A stretch of 64,000 nucleotides of DNA, from positions 26,215,225 to 26,279,224 of the forward strand of contig NW_024041150.1 in the NCBI RefSeq assembly GCF_014851395.1. Reading direction: 5' to 3'. Under the pieces are notes generated by a model. The model saw nothing but the letters and a program-made list of their open reading frames with translations. It made no database searches and had not been told where the DNA came from. Source of the DNA: Micropterus salmoides. Its lineage: Eukaryota > Chordata > Actinopteri > Centrarchiformes > Centrarchidae. Position numbers and translations under genes: made by a program. This document shows, one piece after another, positions 1 to 10,515 of this stretch. Within the stretch, counting starts at the first letter, position 1, and every line of letters begins with the position of its first letter.

Positions 1-775
1 CACATACAGTACAATGGAAATTGTATTAAATAAAACTAAAGAAAAAAGCACACATGCACTCATACATAACTTAATGGGAACTCAGGTTTTGGTTTCATTT
101 AATGAGAATTTCTTAACATTTCCGCAAGTTCTGCACCAGTGAACTAATTTCTCTGGTTTCCAGATACACAAATTAACTGATAACACACAAAAACAACACT
201 TTTGTCAGTTGAACTTTTATTTAATTTATTATTCCTGTTATCTCATGTATTCCTAAGACAGCGTGCTATGTGTATGTATCTGTTTGAACTAGCAGACCCA
301 TTCAATTCGATTCTGTTGAAGTTTAAATAAAATAATGGTTTACCGAAGATGATAAAACAGCCTGTTACATACAGTGTAATAGAAATCATATTAACTAAAA
401 ATAAGATACCAAAAACCTACTTGCATACGCATTTAGTCTATGAACATGCATAAACTAATGGAAACTAACAAGTTTTGTTTCATTTTAATGACAATGTCTC
501 CAATTGTAAGTACTGCACCAGTCAACACATTCCTCAGAATCAGAAGAAGAATCAGAAGGAGCTTTATCGCCAAGTGTTTTACACATACAAGGAATTTTCT
601 GTGGTGATAAGGTGCTACACGTAGACAAACATACAGTCAACATAAATAAATGTAGAAATATATAAATATGGAATGGAAGAACAACGTTGCAGATATATAC
701 ATGTGCATATATATATATATATATACATATACATACACACTCACTCAGGTTTCCAGATGCAACAAATTAATTGAT
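1..775. repeat. Degenerate tandem duplication, unit about 365 bp
   Basis: The start of the window (CACATACAGTACAATGGAAA, then an ACTAATGGGAACT-like segment, CTGCACCAGTGAAC and GGTTTCCAGATACACAAATT) recurs in the same order from about 366 (ACATACAGTGTAATAGAAAT, CTAATGGAAACT, CTGCACCAGTCAAC, then GGTTTCCAGATGCAACAAATT at 748). The copies have diverged by many substitutions and small indels. The second is interrupted by the 206-bp insertion at 538-743. Similarity fades beyond about 775. The first copy may continue off the left edge of the window. Confidence 0.6.
538..743 (+). mobile_element. Short dispersed teleost repeat with CTCAG target duplication
   Basis: The insert opens with AATCAGAAGAAGAATCAGAA and GGAGCTTTATCGCCAAGTG, then ACACATACAAGGAATTTTCT. 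I recognise this sequence as a very common fish dispersed repeat of the 'GGAGCTTTATTGCCAAGTATG' type. It ends in an A/T-rich tail with an (AT)n run near 711-725. It sits exactly inside the second unit of the 1-775 duplication, between CTCAG at 533-537 and CTCAG at 744-748. The first duplication unit runs through this point uninterrupted and gives the empty-site sequence. The family is probably the 3' end of a non-LTR retroelement or a SINE; this assignment is from memory. Confidence 0.6.
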
Positions 776-1894
776 TAATGAATCTATCATTGCCATTAAC
801 TATTATTCTATATTCTACACATGTTTTACATGTTTTAGGGCAGGAAAATCGTGAGGTAATCACAGGACCATGTGGAACCTCATTATTGCCCTTGGATGTG
901 CCTCGGGGCACTAAATCTCTTCCCGTTCACTCACTGTCAGACCTCTCAAAGGAGATTAGCAAAATGCCCATCAATACCTTATCCCATGCCACTCCCACAT
1001 CAGTAGGTTTGCGGTTGGGTTACACTGCCTCCCCCATTAACTTAGCCACATGTCTCACCGTGTTAGCTTACTATCTATGTGAACGGCTCAGCTCATTATG
1101 GTTATGTAGGCCAGTGCATCTCTCGGTACCTCTTGTTCTCCCCAATCAGTGGGGACAGGGCATAAATTAGTCTGGCCCTCAGTTGTGTGCAGAGTCTGTC
1201 TGGATGAAGAGTATAGCCTGGGGAACCTCTTTTGAGAGGGCTTCATGTGTGCCTCGGCCTTTGCTGATGACTGAAGAATGGACCGAGCATAATGTGTGCT
1301 GCGACTGAAGTGGACACTAACTTATATGTTACCCAGAACATAGTATGGTCAGACTTCGCCCCCAAGATACGGCTGATGTTGTCACGTCACACATGCGTGA
1401 ATACAGTAATAAAAAATAGTTAGAGCTTAAAATAGAAATACATAAAGTATACAAACAGAATGCAGAATGCTTTAGACAAGTCCTTGTTTTAATGGACCAA
1501 GTTTTATAAAGCCGCTATGGCTCCAGAGGGAGCTGCGCTAAATCTGATAAATTGCCTAAAGTGATGTCACTGAAATTGCTGCCCTGATGTGGGTAATGTA
1601 GGCGCCAAATTTTGACATGTAAGTGGAATACATGGAATAAAAAGGACAATAGCTCTCATTCTGTTCCATCGATTTTGATCTTTTTTTTTATTTAAAAACA
1701 ATATCCACGCAGTTCAACAGTGTAATAGGACATGTACATTTAGTTTAGCTATGAGAGCTTTACCCATCTTATTATAATAAACTTTAGACACATCAACCAA
1801 ATACATTTTTTATGTCAATTATTAAATTAAATGGTGTTGTCAACTAGGTAGGTTTGGAGTGCTAACCAGCAATTAGATATATTTTACAAGACAA
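776..1894. other. No gene recognised
   Basis: From 850 to about 1410 the sequence is noticeably less AT-rich than its flanks and contains a 130-codon open frame (778-1170). That frame shows no recognisable domain and no plausible splice structure, so it is not called as a gene. The rest is unique AT-rich sequence without visible repeats. Confidence 0.5.
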
Positions 1895-2005
1895 GGAATC
1901 TACAGCCTGCTAGCAGATTTGCAAGGCTGTATGTAGGCACAGAGGTGCTTTGACCAAAATGCTAACACATACTGCTGTTTAGCAGGTTCACCATGCTATG
2001 GTTTA
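1895..2005 (+). repeat. 'Repeat A' fragment (AGCATGCTAACA-type teleost repeat)
   Basis: TCTACAGCCTGCTAGCAGAT, then GAGGTGCTTTGA and AAAATGCTAACACATACTGC with GTTTAGCAGGTTCACCATG, matches the 5' part of a repeat I recognise from percomorph genomes. The same blocks are found at 6725-7085 and, reversed, at 34120-34577. Only the first part of the repeat is present here. Confidence 0.5.
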
Positions 2006-5000
2006 AACACAACCCTTGAAAACTTAAATGTTTCAGCTCTCTGGTTTCTTGCTTTTTGGAATATCCTGGTGATAATAATGTGGATAGCCTTGGCATGTTG
2101 TGTTTCTGTATAATAGGGGACTCAGGTACCTCATGTTGACACAGTGTCTGTGCTTCTTATTGATGCAGACCTTCATTAGTTACATTCCCTTAACTGCGAG
2201 GGTGCAAGGTCAACTTCATTTTAGCAACCTCCTGGCTCCCACAAGAATATGAACCCCATGCTTTTCCAGAACACAAGTATAATACAACTGTAAATATGCT
2301 GCCTGTATGAAGGTTTTGAATGTTTGCCTAAAGAAGATTCTCAGTGTAAATTTAACATTATAGCCTATGTGAGACTAATACTGCAAAAGAAGTACATTGT
2401 CCTTCCTTTAACCTCTGCCATTGACTTATTCAATGGTTGGGGTTCATGCATCATTTAGTTATTAAAGAGTACTTTGCTACCAGCCCACTTCAGATTGGAT
2501 TTTCAGCTTAACGGATTCTTTTTGTTCAATCTACCTAAGCTTCTAACTGAACCTGACAGCCATTCGGCAAGAGAGGCAGGATCTGTCCACAGTTTAAGTT
2601 TAAAAGAAAACAGCCGACCTTATTTCACTGTACATTAAACCAATTAGAGGGTTGGGGAGGGAGGAGGGGGGTACGATTAAGTGTTTGAAAGATTTAGCCA
2701 AATGCTTGTCAGCAGCACGTTTCAGGATGGTTCACACATACTTAATTTTTTGGAGTGAAAACCAAAAGAATCTGTGTTACATGATGATACTAGAGGCCGC
2801 CTACAGTTTGGCGCCGGGAAAATTCATTGAAAGAACGCAGACAGTTGCAAAATAATGATGTTCATGAATAATGATAGAGGAGGTCTCAGAGGCTTCACAC
2901 GAATTTTAGTGCCAGGCAGCGAGAAACTGGCAGGATAAAGCTTATCGGGCGAATGCCACAAGATTCATGGGGGAAAATGCTACAAATCTTGCTTGGTGCG
3001 AAAACAGTCGTGCGTGCGTGTGTTCATGCGGCTGAGTGTGAACATGGGCCTCCCCAACAGCATGTCCTGAGGGTTTATGGAAACGATGTGTATGTGCAAG
3101 CTTTGGCACACCCATAATGTACAGTCGATGGAGGGAGGGTAAGAGGAAAATACAAACTAATCCTCTGGATGCTTTGGCATCACAAGGTAGAGGACAATCA
3201 CAGCCACAGGGTTTTCTGACCCCTAGACGGGGGAGCCACAGAAGTCCCGGACCAGCACTAGCACCCAAGGCGATGCATGGAAAGGGCATCTCTGTAAACC
3301 ACACCAGAGGCCATGCAAATCAAAAACAAGCATAGATAGACTACAAAGAAGAAAGATGAGGAACACCATAAACAAGTCAACTCACTGTTATATTAGAGAT
3401 AGCTAAGGTCACTCTAGCCCTGCTCAATCACTTGGGAGAGGTCTAATGCAGGAGATTAGATTATTAACCCCTCTGGACGCACTGAAAGGCACCGCTTAAA
3501 TGGGATCGTCAAAGCAACGCAAATCCAGACAGTATGTTGTGTTTTATGAATACATACAGAACGAGTGAAGAGCAATTCCCACTTGACTTCAACTTGAACC
3601 CTATTTATTTCATGTTGCAATTTCAACTGATAACGGCTATACTGAAGGTTGTTCCTATCTTAATAGTGAAGATGAATTTCACTGTTCTAGTTTCATCTCC
3701 ACTGACTTGATCTGGAAGAAGATATATTTTTTTGCAAAGTTACACATGCAGGAATTCTAAACATACATATCTCAGTGTCCCAGATTTCATGAAACCTGTA
3801 AGGGAGGGAAGAAAAAGTAAACGAAAGAGGAAAGAAAAGAAAAGGGAACTGAGCAGACACCAGGGATCATATTTCTTATTCCTCTGTTTTCTCCCCCTCT
3901 GTCTCAGGAACGATTCTGCGGGTCTGAATTATTAATTCTCACTCTGCATTCAATTTGTACGGTTTGTCACTTTTATCAAATTATATCCGGGATCTCTCAT
4001 TCTTCTGAGCACATTCTTTTAATTCAATATGTGCACTTCACCTTGCTTGAAATTCAACATCGTTGGCAACTGTCACAAACTGTAAATTTGATTCATACTT
4101 AATATAAATTGAAATTCTGACATATTTGAATGTTATTCCCACAATGGCATATACATTTTAAAGACCTACCACCCCAAAATGTAGCTAGTTTGATAGTTGA
4201 CAAGTTTTTCTGTCTGGCAGAGTTTACTAAGTTTTTAAAAAGCTGCCTGTTGCTGCTGGAAGCAAGAAACAACAGAGTGGAGAGGGTGAATAAAACTCTA
4301 AACTCGCAGGCTGTTAAACCAAAACAATGAGCTGAAAGTATCTAAAACGCTCTGTGGAGCTGAAAGAAACTGCAGTCTGGGTTTTTCCATCATTTGATCC
4401 ATTGTTAATATAAAAACATTGATTAGTGCAGCTTTAAGTGTTTAATTTAGAAGAACATAAATGTTTCTACTGACTGAATGAGATGTATATAGAAATATCA
4501 AATGATGAACTTCAGCTAAAGTTTCTTTTATTTTATAATTGTATGGTGTTTTTCCAATGGACCCTTCATCTGATGATTACATAATAACTTGGAAATTCTC
4601 ACCTGTCAGTGCTGTATTTTCTGAGGGCTATAACCCTGGGGAAGCCTGGCCTCTGATGCATGACTTGTCACAGACGAGACCACTTATATTGCAATAATGT
4701 CAAGTGGTAAAGTTACTCACTGTCTGTCTGTCTTTTGTATCAAATTGTCTCGGTTGAGGACAGAGTGATGGCACTTGACCCCTGTCACCTCCCAGTTATT
4801 ACATGTTTTGAAAGTGATGGCATTGAAGTCCATCTCTTTTTTTCCTCACTCTATCTTTGCTCAGTACCTCTTAAAAGGCAGACAGTTAGTTTTGCAGGGA
4901 AAGGAGCCATACAGCTCACACGTAAAACGGCCTGAGGTGGTTTACTATTGCCACCACATCCACCTGCAGATCTACAATAGTTTCAGTGCTATTTACCACT

Positions 5001-5125
5001 TCATCACATCTCATTGCTTTAATGACCAGAATTGTTAATAATTACTCTGTAAATTGCTCATTAATCTTGGCTGCAACATCTGCTGTCTCCGCAATACAAC
5101 ATTCTGCTGTGTTGGCATCGACATA
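2006..5125. other. Intergenic or intronic DNA, nothing assigned
   Basis: Unique AT-rich sequence. Open frames in it are short and overlap on both strands (for example 2942-3304 minus and 3117-3335 plus), as expected by chance. A purine-rich patch lies at 3800-3850. Blocks around 4980-5095 and 2740-2990 have the motif-dense, balanced look of possible noncoding control DNA; only the latter is listed separately. Confidence 0.5.
2740..2990. other. Candidate conserved noncoding element (unproven)
   Basis: A unique, non-repetitive block of balanced composition holding AATAATGATG, TTCATGAATAATGATAG and GGCGCCGGGAAAATTCATTG, next to C-poor flanks. It has no open frame and does not resemble the repeats in the window. 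This texture is typical of vertebrate noncoding elements, but conservation cannot be seen in a single sequence. Confidence 0.2.
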
Positions 5126-5190
5126 AGTACTTCAGTTGATAGAGTGAGGGATGGTCACGTTTACGATTCAAATCCTCCTTGTTGACTGTG
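5126..5190 (+). other. tRNA-like relic with box A and box B-like motifs
   Basis: CTTCAGTTGATAGAGTGAGG resembles a tRNA or SINE box A region. About 25 bases later GATTCAAATCCTCC resembles box B (usual form GGTTCRANNCC). No cloverleaf with a paired acceptor stem can be drawn. It is most likely the 5' end of a decayed tRNA-derived SINE, or chance. Confidence 0.2.
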
Positions 5191-6724
5191 GATATTTGGA
5201 CAGAAAGAAGCAAATCCATTCAGCGCTCCAGCTAATGGATCTTTAGGCTTGAGAAGGATAGAGAAATTCGCAGCCTGTACACCAGGTTGTCTGTTTCACA
5301 ACGTGTGCTCTCAGTTTTCCTGTATTACGAACATCGAAACGCATTTTCAAATTGCCTCCTTGGACCCTTCCCCCCTCTCATATAGGCTCCAGAGAGAAAG
5401 GCATACTTAGACCTGAAATACTTTAAGCACTAATGTGCTGTTCAATGAACCGTCACGGTGCCAAGACTAACACCATTTTTTACGCAGCCCCCCCATTAGT
5501 GTCACTCAGCCTCCATTGTGGCACATTAAAATAAACTAATGATGTTTCTTCACCAAATGTCTAATGGAGTATTAGCCGAGAGAGTGGCTGCTCTGTACTT
5601 ACTGCTCTTTCACATAAAAGTGGTACAAGAGAAATTCCTTGCTGTGTCAGAAACGTTATACAGTTGTGTTAAATGCAAATGCTGGTGGGAAAATAATTTT
5701 TTTTGGCAGAGGAAGTCAATAGCTTTATGCCTCAGGAGCAAGACAAAATCATTGCGATGACAAAGTGAAAACCTCCACTTTCTTAAACCTCTGTTTCCCG
5801 TGTTGACCATGGTTGCTTAATTTAGGCTGTGTGGTGATGCAAGGGAGGCGGATCAGTGTCAGTGAGGCGGGCATGAGGCTTAGTTCCAGCCTAGGGCTAT
5901 CCCTCCTGCTCTACTGGCCTGCATAGAAAGCTACTGAAGGCCCTTTTGCAGAGACAGCCGTCTCCCCAACCCTCTCCGGACACCACTCTGGAACTACTGA
6001 AGGGGAAATTGAAATATGCTGCCTTTCCGCAAGGTCAGGCTTAGGAAGGACTGACACCTGCTGCTGACCATGTTCAACATTGCATCCAGAGGTTTTGTAT
6101 TGTGTAAAGAGCATGGTTTTCACATCTTACTTTTTCGGAGTGATTGAACTACAGCTCTGGCACAAGGTAGGCATATATATATAGTATGTAGCAAAAAAGC
6201 AAGTGAAAGAGAGGATTGATTGGTATTTATTTTTCTCTTGATTGACTTCAGCTCATTACATCCATGAACCTCCAGGGAATGTTCTTCTAAAGGCGCACAG
6301 GGAAGATAAGCCTTGGATGATGTTACTGACAATGACCAGAACCCAGTGCAGAACCAACAAGAAATGTAGAATTGACACCTTAATAATTTTGCGGAGCTGA
6401 CAGTTTCATTTCTGAAGCATGGTGGTTTTTGCTTTTGACGACTATGTTCTCTGCATACAATTCTCAGCAGAATGTGTTAACTTAAACATGCAGAGTTCAA
6501 TGTTTCTTAAGTGGATTTTTACCAATAATTTAACACACAAGCAAATGATCTGCATGGACATAGGCTTTCTTTCTTACTCTCATTGAACTGTAAACATATC
6601 TACACATTTCTCAGTCAAGACTAATTACAATTCTTTTTACTTAATCTTTCAAAACTTTAGAAAAGTCATACCAATCATCACCTGCCATTGTATCTTGTTT
6701 AGCATATACAGACAAGCTAGATTG
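5191..6724. other. No gene recognised
   Basis: Unique sequence. 5460-5560 (a C-run followed by CATTAGTGTCACTCAGCCTC and AAATAAACTAATGATG) and 5820-6080 are less AT-rich than their surroundings, but carry no open frame with recognisable content. No repeat of note. Confidence 0.5.
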
Positions 6725-7085
6725 CTAAAGCTAGCATGGCAGCATGCTCGTCATTGAGAGCATGCTGCAATGCTAACAAGCTGACTTTTAAGAAGTATGA
6801 CATTTACCATGTTCACCATATCACTTTAACATGTTAGTATGCTGACATTTGCTTACTAGTACTAAACACAAAGTAGCCTACAGCTGAGGGAATGACATTA
6901 GTTTTGCATCCATTCTATAAGAAGACAAAGTATGGGACCAACTAGATGATGGCACCAGTGGAAATGTTAAGGGATCACCAAATTACTTATATTCATCAAA
7001 AGGGGAAAATGAATGTCTTGACCAAACTGCATGGCAGAGTCTTGTGGTAAAAATGGAAAAGCCATCTGAAAATAAATCCACCTTG
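6725..7085 (+). repeat. 'Repeat A' copy (AGCATGCTAACA-type teleost repeat)
   Basis: GCTAGCATGGCAGCATGCTC, TTACCATGTTCACCATATCA, TGTTAGTATGCTGACATTTG, CACTAAACACAAAGTAGCC and GGGAATGACATTAGTTTTGC occur in order. GATGATGGCACCAGTGGAAA, GGGATCACCAAATTAC and GAATGTCTTGACCAAACTGC follow. This is the order of a dispersed repeat that I recognise as abundant in percomorph fish. It has no coding capacity. It is in the same orientation as the 1895 fragment and opposite to the 34.1 kb copy. Confidence 0.65.
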
Positions 7086-9835
7086 ACTGGGAAAATTTGT
7101 GGCTTTAAGAAGTCAAATACAAGAGTTTTATTACTTGAACACTGTGTTTCTTAACCTTCATCATCAAAAGATAAATGAATCCTTCTTTATAATTGTAAAA
7201 CTGCTTTCTCCCTGTGTTACTTGGTGCACTCCCAATCTAAAATGGGTTTTAGCCCATCCTGCAGGAGTTAAGGTATTCTTAACATCTGTGACCAGATATG
7301 GTTCTTTGGTGACCAGTTCAAAGTTGGCATGATTTTGGCATGTCAACTGCTTTTTCAAGTTTGTGGCTTAAGTGAACAAGTGCTTGTGACCTGGCACAAC
7401 TTAAATTTTACAGTTTTTTTTTTTATGTATACTCAAAATAGTTAAAGTATCCCTACCGCACTTATGAAGGCATCTATCCTCCTGGCCATGTTATACTTTA
7501 TCATGTGCTTCCCTTCTGCATAACAGGGGAATAGTTACACTGAATTTGTGAATAAAATTATTAATTTGGATTTTGTAGGACCGCCTTATCATTTAGTCAT
7601 GCGCACGCATAACAGGCTTCTAAGTCACTTTTCTAATGAAATGGTTGCTCAACGTAGTGAGCCATTATCTTGGAAACCAAAGAGGTTCTAATGTGGAGCT
7701 ACTGTATGTAATGAAAGTATAAAAGTAAATTACATATAGCTTGATGAAAGTTCACCTGGTGCATTTTTGACCAGGAAAGGCTCTTTTAATGAGAAAACAA
7801 GCTTCAGCTAGTGTACTCGCCAGGGCCTTACGTGTTATGAATAGCTTGGTCGCCTATACATTACAGCAAGAAATTCAACATGTCTGCCAGCGGTACTTGG
7901 GGAAATCACATTCCTTGGTGTGTGGGAGTGTTGCTTTTTATTACCTGCCTCAGAGCTTCAAATCCAATTCCATCTCCTCACTTCTCCCTGGGCCTTCCTC
8001 TGTCAGTGTGGAGAGAACATTGGATAGGCGATGATGCAGCCTTATGGATGGAATGGCTATAGCCTGCAGGTGACTTTAAATTAACACCCTTCATTAAGAG
8101 CATCCATCACATGGGATCCATAGGGAATCACCACGGAGCACCCATGACACATAAGTAAAGAGCCCACAGAAAATGGCACTTATGCTGAATACGGGAAATC
8201 AGTCCTTGAAATAATCCACCTGTCCGACAGAAAATGTCCTCAGTAGATTATTCAGGGTATAGGTGGAAGATGTCATACGTTCTTGTTTCTCCGTTGGTTT
8301 CCAGCTCTGGCTGGCTGTAAAACAAGGCAGATTTTCCAACCGCAGGGTTAGGAGAAAATCTGAACCTTACTGTGACAATTCTGTGCTGGAATGGGGGAGG
8401 CCTGGGCATAAATACAGAAGAGCCATTTTTGTTTTTTTCATACAGCACAGCTGCATCCTTTATGAGGAATAGAATGCCTAACCAGCCATCCAAGACAGAA
8501 GACAGGCCAGGCATCCAGGGTGACAGCAAAGGGTGCTTCGTTTACATTCAGGGGGACTTAGACAATATTCCCCTGGCCAACTTATCCTGCTGAAACAGCG
8601 GCCACACTTGGCCGACAGAGCTGTGATTTTTCAACAGCCTGGAAGCTGCGGGGCTAGCGAGGGCTTTAGCAGGGGGAAGAGGCAAGAAATCTGGGCTGCC
8701 GAGCACACCACTGGGCCAGGATCCCTGAGTTGAATTTCTGAAAGGCTCATTATTCTGGAATCGGGAGAAAGTGGCATTGAGGGGTGGAAGGGGTGAACAG
8801 GAGCTCAAGGCAAAGTGTCCATCAGACCTGCTGTGGTGCGTTTAGACACATCACCGCTGGGACAAATGGAGATCAGGGGTTGGAGTGAGATCACATGACT
8901 CACAAGAGTCAGTACCACATTGTTTCACTGTACAGATGGCACCGTCGTCACAATATGGTGACTTTATATTGTTTGTTTTTTCTGTATGTCTATCCTGATC
9001 AACAAATTCGAAATATTAAAGTATCCATTGAAAAAAGGTGAAAGACCCAAAGCTAAGACTTAAAGAATAAAATCATTGATCATGCACCTGCAGCTATATC
9101 ATGTTAGATTCAAATTAAAACATGAAAGAATGCACTTTATTCCCTTTAATTTGAGAAAGAGTCCAGTCTTAGTACAGTGGAATACATTACTATCTCAGCT
9201 TACCACACTTATAACTGACATCTCACCAATCTACATTCAAGGGCTTCAAAAGGGAATAAAATTATGAGGAAATTACAAGGCAAGTGAGTTTTGGTCCCAC
9301 ACGGGGAATTAAAACTTATTATCTGTGACAACCTGTCAGCCACTGAGAACTCAAACATGAGCACAAAGCTCTGTGAGCCGCAGAAGGGAGCAGGAAAAAA
9401 TGAAATGATAAAAGAAAAGGGGAAGGAAAAAGAGGAAGGGGCAGTTAGAGACATAATTTTTGCACGGAAAAAGCACCTCCCGGTAGGCTGAATAGTAAAT
9501 GTTTTCGACGACTGTGATTTGACAAGCTTGATCGCAATGTACAGTATGGTCATATAATTTTTCAGATCTTACGTTTGTTTTGTAGTTGGAGTGAAATGAT
9601 CTTGTTTAAATGATGCTTTGAGAGCTTAGATGCAGTTCTTTCAGATGGCTCTAACTAAAGAGGATACAAAGAACAACTAAGCCCCAGAGAGTACAAATAT
9701 GAAATACAGTTCTTCAGCAATTCTTTACCAATTGCTATTTAAAGGAAAGCTAATGATTAGCAAAACAAATAATATATCACCTGCGATTAAACAAGTTCAA
9801 GCATAGCCCATCACAGTCACTTTAACCAGTTCAAG
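7086..9835. other. No gene recognised
   Basis: Unique DNA. The least AT-rich part is 7780-8820. It contains several short overlapping open frames on both strands (8248-8529 minus, 8263-8472 plus, 8548-8808 minus), none with a recognisable domain. Segments such as 8080-8240 and 8360-8720 could be noncoding control DNA. A T-run lies at 7415-7425 and a purine-rich stretch at 9400-9440. Confidence 0.5.
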
Positions 9836-9839
9836 GGAA

Positions 9840-10120
9840 TTAAAATATTCTCTGGAGTCGACAGTCAGATACAATTAGCGGGACTGATGGCTAATTAGAC
9901 TAAACGATCGTGCTATCTGATTTAATGGGCCTGGAGTGGCGCACACTCGCACTTTCATAGTCATGATGTCATCAACGTGAATCCCAAGGGACAGAGTCAA
10001 ACATTTTACTTTAATGTCCCCCAAGGAAATCCACTCCGATTCGGTCCACCCGCCCCTAAAATCCCACCTGGGAATGCCCAGAGAGCTGCATGAAAGCACT
10101 GCAAAGCTTAGAGAAACTTC
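9840..10120. other. Candidate conserved noncoding element (unproven)
   Basis: The segment contains ATACAATTAGCGGGACTGAT, GGCTAATTAGACTAAACGAT, a TGATGTCATCA CRE/AP-1-like palindrome core, and GGGAATGCCC. It thus has homeodomain-type TAATTAG sites next to a CRE-like motif in non-repetitive sequence. No coding frame is supported. The call rests on motif density and texture only. Confidence 0.25.
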
Positions 10121-10369
10121 AGAAAGAAACTGCTTCTAAGAAGTTGGTCCGAACATCCAAGCATTACCAAGTTTAGGCAACTTCAGAAAAGCCTTAAAGC
10201 TTGGCTACTTCTCAGAGAATGTCTTTTTTTCTTGAAGAAAACAAAAGCAGTTTTGCGTGTGGTGCTTTTGACCAGCTGTGTGCTTTGCCACATCTTCCGC
10301 TGAATATGTGAACAGAATTAGTACAATGAGTTCCAGCGACCGCAAGCCTCCCTGTTAAATAATACAGAG

Positions 10370-10515
10370 GCGTTGAGGAGGATGAGGAGAATTTTGGTTG
10401 CTCATTCTTCGGCTTTGTGTCATCCTGCTGACATCTGCTACATTTGCATGGCAGCTGGAGATCCTTGGATTAAGCGCTTACAAGAGTATTGCCATATCTC
10501 ATTTAACAACATAAT
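10370..10515. other. Candidate conserved noncoding element (unproven)
   Basis: The segment contains ACATTTGCATGGCAGCTGG (octamer-like ATTTGCAT beside an E-box CAGCTG), CTTGGATTAAGCG (bicoid/OTX-like GGATTA) and AACATAATCATCTTATG. It is unique sequence without coding potential and lies just before a long pyrimidine-rich tract. Confidence 0.25.

Noticed and set aside
778..1170. 130-codon open frame on the plus strand
   Set aside because: No recognisable domain, no splice context, and irregular composition; most likely chance in a less AT-rich patch or part of an unrecognised old repeat.
5126..5190. A functional tRNA gene
   Set aside because: Box A- and box B-like words are present, but no acceptor stem or anticodon arm pairs convincingly; kept only as a weak tRNA-like relic.
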